Shown piece by piece: positions 61,237 through 64,000 of a stretch of DNA of 64,000 nucleotides. The DNA is taken from positions 217,982 through 281,981 of the forward strand of contig DATAJS010000023.1 in assembly GCA_036262035.1 (NCBI GenBank), in the 5' to 3' direction. Every line of letters starts with the position of its first letter. Positions within the stretch are counted from its first letter, which is position 1. A program made the translations under genes and the position numbers. Under the pieces are notes generated by a model. The model was not told the origin of the DNA. It worked only from the letters and a program-made list of their open reading frames with translations, and made no database searches. The DNA is from Burkholderiales bacterium (GTDB lineage: Bacteria > Pseudomonadota > Gammaproteobacteria > Burkholderiales > SG8-41).

Positions 61237-62223
61237 ATGAACGCGATGGCGATGTCACGCATACGGCTCGTCCTGCTGCCGCTGCTCGCGATGTGGGCGC
61301 CGCTCGCGTGCGCGCAAGGCTACCCGGCGAGACCGGTGCGCGCGATCGTGTCCTACCCCGCGGGCGGACTGCCGGACACCATGGCGAGAGTCGCCTTCCA
61401 TCGCGTGTCCGAGACGCTCGGCCAGACGTTCGTCGTCGACAATCGGCCGGGCGCCGGCGGCATTACGGCCTGTGAGCTCGTCGCGAACGGCGCGCCGGAC
61501 GGCTATACGCTGCTCGTCGCGGATACGCCGCAAACCGCCGTCAATCTCGCGCTGTATGCGAAGCTGCCGTACGACACGCTGCGCGATTTCGCGCCGGTCG
61601 CCATCATCGGCACCTCCACGCAGTTCCTCGTCGCGAGCGCAGCGCTGCCCGCCTCGTCCCTGACCGAGCTGATCGCGCTCGCGCGCGCGAAACCGGGGCA
61701 GCTTCGGTTCGGCTCGTCCGGCGTCGGCAGCCTCCAGCACCTCGGGCTCGAAGCGCTCAAATCGGGCCTTGCGCTCGACATCGTGCACGTGCCGTACAAA
61801 GGCACCGCGCAGGCGGTTCCCGCCATGCTGGCGGGCGAGGTCACGCTCGTGTTCTCCGCGTTTCCTTCGATCCTTCAGTTCGTCAAGGCAGGACGCGTGC
61901 GATTGCTCGCGGTGAACACGCTGAAGCGCTCGCCCTACGCGCCCGACGTGCCGACCGTCGCCGAGGTGACGGGGCTGCGCGATTTCGATTACCCGCCGGT
62001 GATCGGCGTGCTCGCGCCGTCGCGAACGCCTCCGCCGTTGGTCACACGCGTATCGCGCGCGATCTCGGCGGCCGTGCAGCACGCGGAGGTGCGCAGCCGC
62101 TTCAATACGCTCGGCATCGATCCGGTCGGGAGCACGCCCGAAGCGTACGCGCGGCAGATCGGCGAGGACATCGTCAAGTACGCGAAGGTGGTGAAAGCCG
62201 CCGGCGTGCGGGTGGATCAGTAA
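61237..62223 (+). CDS. Bug/TctC-family periplasmic solute-binding receptor
   Basis: A 328-residue receptor. Signal peptide ends ACA near residue 26, then QGYPARPVRAIVSYPAGG. Family marks: LPDTMARV, DNRPGAGGITA, APDGYTLL, HVPYKGTAQAVP and DVPTVAEVTG. ATGs at 61237, 61246 and 61252 are all possible starts. No permease is adjacent. Confidence 0.93.
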   Translation: MNAMAMSRIRLVLLPLLAMWAPLACAQGYPARPVRAIVSYPAGGLPDTMARVAFHRVSETLGQTFVVDNRPGAGGITACELVANGAPDGYTLLVADTPQTAVNLALYAKLPYDTLRDFAPVAIIGTSTQFLVASAALPASSLTELIALARAKPGQLRFGSSGVGSLQHLGLEALKSGLALDIVHVPYKGTAQAVPAMLAGEVTLVFSAFPSILQFVKAGRVRLLAVNTLKRSPYAPDVPTVAEVTGLRDFDYPPVIGVLAPSRTPPPLVTRVSRAISAAVQHAEVRSRFNTLGIDPVGSTPEAYARQIGEDIVKYAKVVKAAGVRVDQ

Positions 62224-62230
62224 CGCCCTC

Positions 62231-62269
62231 CGTTCGTCCTGAGCGTAGCGGTAGCGAAGTCGAAGGACC
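62231..62269. repeat. REP-like element with CGTCCTGAGC...GTCGAAGGAC ends
   Basis: GTTCGTCCTGAGCG and GCGAAGTCGAAGGAC, partly complementary, frame a short GTAGCG repeat. This matches a widespread class of interspersed repeats in proteobacteria. It lies 8 bp after the Bug stop at a convergent junction. Confidence 0.65.
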
Positions 62270-62407
62270 GCCTTTCCAAACTTTCGCCTCATCCCCACGC
62301 CCGTCGCCGCATCCCCCACACCCTTCCCGCCCTCCTCGCGCCGCTGCCTGCGCTACCGCTGCGGCATCGGAACCCTGCGACGCCCGACAAGGACGGCGCT
62401 GCGAACC
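62270..62407. other. gene-free stretch
   Basis: Part of the 386-bp gap between the Bug gene and the TauD gene. It is C-rich (CCCCACGCCCGTCGCCGCAT) with no supported ORF. Confidence 0.4.
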
Positions 62408-62479
62408 GACGCGACGCCGTCGCGTCGTCCTGGACCAGTGCGCGGAAGCGCACGCGATCCAGGATCCATTTTGATTTTT
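62408..62479 (+). terminator. two strong hairpins followed by a T-rich run
   Basis: GACGCGAC (62408-62415) pairs with GTCGCGTC (62419-62426). CCTGGA (62429-62434) pairs with TCCAGG (62458-62463) around an inner hairpin GTGCGC-GGAA-GCGCAC (62438-62453). A TTTTGATTTTT stretch follows on the plus strand. It could be an intrinsic terminator for the rightward transcript. Confidence 0.5.
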
Positions 62480-62609
62480 CGACAGTCCTCGCGAAACCCC
62501 GTCCTTGCCGTGCGTCGCAGGGCGCTCGTCTGGATTGGGCGGGCAGGGTATGGGGGATACGGCGACACTCCCGATCGGCTAGTGCTGCCAGCGGCCAGGA
62601 GCGGCCTAC

Positions 62610-63440
62610 CTAAAAGGGCTTCGTGCCGGCGATCGTCACGCGATGTCCGTAGCGCTTCTGCGGATAGTAATCCCACATCGCCAGGTGCATGGCGCAGCGG
62701 TTGTCCCAGCAGGCGATCGAATTGGGCTGCCATTTGAAACGGCACTTGAAATCGTCTCGCTCCGAATGCCGGTAGAGCATCTCCAGCAGCGCATCGCTTT
62801 CCAGGCGTGACATGCCGACGATGTGCGACGTGAAATTGCGATTGACGAATAGCGCCTTCCGTCCGGTAACCGGGTGGGTGCGCACTACCGGATGCTCGGC
62901 GCAGGGTGGTGCTTCGGTCAGCGTTTTGCCTTGCCGGATCCGAAACACCTTGTCTCCGTCATGCACCGCTGTCAGACCGTCGATCATGCTGCGTACCGGG
63001 GCCGACAGGGTCTCGTATGCCCGGTACATGCTGGCGAACAGAGTGTCTCCGCCGCCATTCTCGGGAATCTTGTGCAGATACAGGATCGAGCCCATGGGCG
63101 GAATCGGGTTGCAGGTGACGTCGGAATGCCAGACCTCGCCCGCTACGTACTTCGAATTCTCGTCCGCCTTGATCTCGATGATCTCGGGGTGTCCTTCCAT
63201 GCGCGTGGTCGGGTGGATGTCCAGATCGCCGAATCGACGTCCGAAGGCCTTGTGCTGCTCGATGCTCAGATGCTGGTCGCGAAAAAAGATGACCAAATGA
63301 TGCATCCACGCAGTGTGTATCTCGTCGAACTGCTGGTCGGTCAGCGGTTGCCTCAGGTCCACACCGAGGATCTCCGCACCGATGGTCGGGGTGAGCGGCC
63401 TGACCTGGATGGTCTGGAACTTGGGTCCGTCGTCGGGCAT
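62610..63440 (-). CDS. TauD/TfdA-family 2-oxoglutarate-dependent dioxygenase
   Basis: A 276-residue oxygenase. Iron ligands His105-x-Asp107 (VWHSDVTC) and distal His252 (CAMHLAMWDY); the 2-oxoglutarate arginine is in KRYGHRVTI near the C-terminus. GAEILGVDLRQPL and NRNFTSHIVGMS are typical of the taurine/alkylsulfonate and 2,4-D group. Only about 35% of its length is obviously shared with the TauD-like protein at 24694. It may act on the ligand of the neighbouring Bug receptor. Confidence 0.92.
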   Translation of the reverse strand: MPDDGPKFQTIQVRPLTPTIGAEILGVDLRQPLTDQQFDEIHTAWMHHLVIFFRDQHLSIEQHKAFGRRFGDLDIHPTTRMEGHPEIIEIKADENSKYVAGEVWHSDVTCNPIPPMGSILYLHKIPENGGGDTLFASMYRAYETLSAPVRSMIDGLTAVHDGDKVFRIRQGKTLTEAPPCAEHPVVRTHPVTGRKALFVNRNFTSHIVGMSRLESDALLEMLYRHSERDDFKCRFKWQPNSIACWDNRCAMHLAMWDYYPQKRYGHRVTIAGTKPF

Positions 63441-63736
63441 CGTCGTCCTCCTGCGGTGAGCGCCTCGTCCTTAGTCCTTGGATGATCGGCGGAACGCGGG
63501 CCTACCACAAGAGGCGATCAGGAAAGCTTCGTAAGCTGCCGTTGCGGCGATTGGCCAGTGCGGAACTCATGACGGGGAGTGACGCCGGGCAGCAAACGGC
63601 CAACTCCGGACGGTCAAGGTCGCTTTCGGCAATGACTGCTCCTCGGCCAGTGCGGCCATTGCACCGTGGCGTCGTTCCGGTCTGCAATGAATTGGTTAGC
63701 TGCCCTTCAGTCGTAAATCGATTCGAACGGCAGCTT
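63441..63736. other. gene-free stretch between TauD and the insertion sequence
   Basis: It carries the TauD promoter region on its left. No ORF with coding character, repeat or RNA gene is recognised; base composition is lower in G+C than the neighbouring genes, which fits non-coding or recently acquired DNA next to an IS. Confidence 0.4.
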
Positions 63737-63762
63737 TGACCTGCCCAGGGATCTTCGGACCA
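63737..63762. repeat. candidate terminal inverted repeat of the IS element
   Basis: TGACCTGCCCAGGGATCTTC and the next six bases (GGACCA) lie just outside the transposase stop. IS3-family ends begin with TG and sit shortly after orfB, so this is the likely right end. The matching left end is beyond the window. Confidence 0.4.
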
Positions 63763-63766
63763 ATCG

Positions 63767-64000
63767 CTACTTTAGAACGGCGCCCTGGTTGATGAACTGG
63801 TGTTGCTGCTTGAACTCGATCGGCGTGAGGTAGTCGAGGCTCGAATGCGGCCGGACTGCATTGTAGTGCCGACGCCACGTTTCAACGATGACCTTCGCTT
63901 CGCGTCGACTGCGGAACCACTCGACACTCAGGCATTCGTCGCGGAATCGGCCATTGAAGCTCTCATCCATGCCGTTCTGCCACGGTTTGCCGGGATCGAT
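63767..64000 (-). mobile_element. IS3-family transposase OrfB, C-terminal part (runs off the window)
   Basis: The frame enters at base 64000 and ends at 63767: [20 protein letters not shown], then [28 protein letters not shown]. This is the end of the IS3 DDE domain: the last catalytic Glu is in [10 protein letters not shown], followed by the YNxxRPHSSL motif. Only about 77 residues are in view; the rest lies to the right. Confidence 0.92.

Overview
The window is G+C-rich, densely coded bacterial DNA. Genes are often separated by only a few bases or overlap by 4 (ATGA). Four complete Bug/TctC-type periplasmic solute receptors (plus one decayed copy) and the lack of any matching permease genes point to a betaproteobacterium of the Burkholderiales/Alcaligenaceae type. 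The broad catabolic set fits this: TauD/TfdA dioxygenases, flavin monooxygenases, a Rieske protein, a class II aldolase and LysR/MocR regulators. No rRNA, tRNA or CRISPR array was seen.

Layout. 0-9.4 kb: a Bug receptor, an esterase-type beta-lactamase homologue, an Ldh-family protein, a frameshifted DUF72 gene, a receiver-domain remnant, a DsbA-like protein, MlaA, an EthD-like protein, a decayed Bug gene, a Rieske/small-protein/SDR operon and an OmpW-like porin. 9.4-16.8 kb: a signalling cluster of two near-duplicate single-domain response regulators, a receiver-GGDEF-EAL protein, an alpha-oxoamine synthase and two tandem six-TM histidine kinases. This is the architecture of a CqsA/CqsS- or LqsA/LqsS-type alpha-hydroxyketone quorum-sensing system, here joined to c-di-GMP turnover. 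The two kinases show complementary motif damage, which suggests they work as a pair. 17-24.7 kb: an outer-membrane barrel, then an MHYT hybrid kinase, a REC-PAS-GGDEF-EAL protein and a REC-GGDEF cyclase.

24.7-29.5 kb: a TauD-like dioxygenase, followed 10 bp later by an ORF interrupted by one in-frame TGA in the context U-G-T-C, with a perfect GC hairpin just after it. I read this as a selenocysteine-containing UGSC-family protein fused to a long C-terminal domain. A flavin monooxygenase and a Bug gene follow. 29.5-33.4 kb: a peroxide/iron module (rubrerythrin, two-cluster Fe-S oxidoreductase, DUF3501, encapsulin-type ferritin) divergent from an OxyR that keeps both redox cysteines. 33.4-43.1 kb: a ThDP enzyme, a mercuric-reductase-like flavoprotein, a Bug receptor, MltD, an MscS channel and small envelope proteins. 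43.3-47.6 kb: MocR, LysR, MFS and GST genes.

47.6-55.5 kb: one long leftward operon (AraC regulator, REC-PAS-GAF-GGDEF-EAL, CHASE8-HAMP kinase, Rcp1-type regulator, TonB receptor, YfiR) that looks like a periplasm-gated c-di-GMP/phosphorelay circuit. 55.7-64 kb: a DUF6445 oxygenase, LysR, a Cj0069-family protein with a coupled 34-residue ORF, a flavin monooxygenase, a tandem repeat cluster, a class II aldolase, Bug, TauD and the 3' end of an IS3-family transposase at the right edge. Interspersed palindromic repeats lie at four convergent gene junctions.
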